Below, one piece after another: positions 4,762-5,091 of a DNA stretch of 5,091 bases. A program made the position numbers and the translations under genes. Location of the stretch: the NCBI GenBank assembly GCA_015257705.1, contig JABZJR010000053.1, positions 1 through 5,091 on the forward strand, read 5' to 3'. Position 1 is the stretch's first letter, and each line of letters begins with the position of its first letter. Below the pieces are notes generated by a model, which was given only the letters and a program-made list of their open reading frames with translations, did no database searches and was not told where the DNA came from. The stretch comes from Nanosynbacter sp. (lineage in GTDB: Bacteria; Patescibacteriota; Saccharimonadia; Saccharimonadales; Saccharimonadaceae).

Positions 4762-5091
4762 ATGATAGAACTCTATAATACGCTCACTAGACGAAAAGAT
4801 GAACTGAAACCGCTTGACGGAGAAACGGTCAAGTTTTACACCTGTGGTCTAACAGTTTATTCGCAACCGCACATTGGCAATTGGGTTGGTTATATTTACT
4901 GGGATGTGTTAATGCGATTGCTACGCTGGCAAGATATTCCCGTTATTCGAACGCAAAACATCACTGACGTTGGTCATTTGACCAGCGATGACGATAACGG
5001 CGAGGACAAAATGGAAAAAGGTGCGCGCCGTGAAGGGAAGACCGCCCGGAACGTGGCGGAAAGATATATTTCATTTGCAAATCATGAAGCC
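4762..5091 (+). CDS. cysS: Cysteinyl-tRNA synthetase, N-terminal 110 residues (continues past right edge)
   Basis: This class I aminoacyl-tRNA synthetase charges tRNA-Cys with cysteine using ATP. The first 110 codons are present. The N-terminus MIELYNTLTRRKDELKP matches the family's start. C28 in YTCGLTVY is the first zinc ligand that selects cysteine. HIGN at 37-40 is the HIGH signature, with Asn in the last place as in many relatives. NITDVGHLTSDDDNGEDK at 67-84 is the conserved segment after the second strand of the Rossmann fold. The KMSKS loop, the other zinc ligands and the anticodon-binding domain lie beyond the window. The ATG is supported by homology and by the promoter ending seven bases upstream. 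Identification is secure. Confidence 0.97.
   Translation, partial: MIELYNTLTRRKDELKPLDGETVKFYTCGLTVYSQPHIGNWVGYIYWDVLMRLLRWQDIPVIRTQNITDVGHLTSDDDNGEDKMEKGARREGKTARNVAERYISFANHEA

Noticed and set aside
1..5091. CRISPR array, insertion sequence or integrase
   Set aside because: I found no regularly spaced repeats, no transposase or recombinase frame and no terminal inverted repeats framing a mobile unit.

Overview
The window looks like a chromosomal segment of a Candidatus Saccharibacteria (TM7, Patescibacteria) genome. Three things suggest this. The left-edge gene encodes a secreted PKD-domain protein resembling a surface family I recall as expanded in that phylum. The cysteinyl-tRNA synthetase at the right edge has the HIGN and NITDVGHLT style of sequence seen in CPR bacteria. 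Intergenic regions are short and AT-rich, with near-consensus sigma-70 promoters. TGA serves as a normal stop codon, which argues against the SR1/Gracilibacteria recoding. The assignment is from memory and was not searched.

Layout, left to right. Positions 1-730 (minus) hold the N-terminal 243 residues of an exported PKD-domain protein, with a strong promoter and Shine-Dalgarno (SD) site. Positions 937-1926 (plus) encode a DHH/DHHA1 phosphoesterase that appears to be translated from a leaderless mRNA. A 248-bp spacer follows, then a CYTH-domain protein at 2175-2759. Directly after its stop lies a 72-bp fragment (2761-2832) that repeats the coding sequence of the DHH protein's C-terminal tail, the scar of a rearrangement. 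Positions 2845-3675 (minus) encode a putative HExxH zinc metallopeptidase with a perfect-consensus promoter and again no leader. Divergent from it, a promoter near 3775-3803 drives a structured leader of about 170 nt and an unrecognised 212-residue helical protein (3984-4622). A long hairpin and a rho-independent terminator close that unit. cysS starts at 4762 from another leaderless promoter and runs off the right edge.

The most striking signal is the transcription unit from about 3810 to 4716. Its leader can form mutually exclusive pairings. Its reading frame carries at least eight perfect local inverted repeats of 7-9 bp, including loops reading TTCG and GAAA, far more than chance would give in about 640 nt. 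This is a coding mRNA that also looks selected for secondary structure, and it may be an undescribed dual-function or autoregulated RNA.

A second theme is translation initiation. Three genes (DHH, metallopeptidase, cysS) place the ATG exactly 7 nt after the -10 hexamer and have no SD. The other three genes have SD sites and leaders. The genes do not form one obvious pathway: nucleotide turnover (DHH), triphosphate-tunnel chemistry (CYTH) and tRNA charging (cysS) are housekeeping, whereas the metallopeptidase and the structured gene look accessory.
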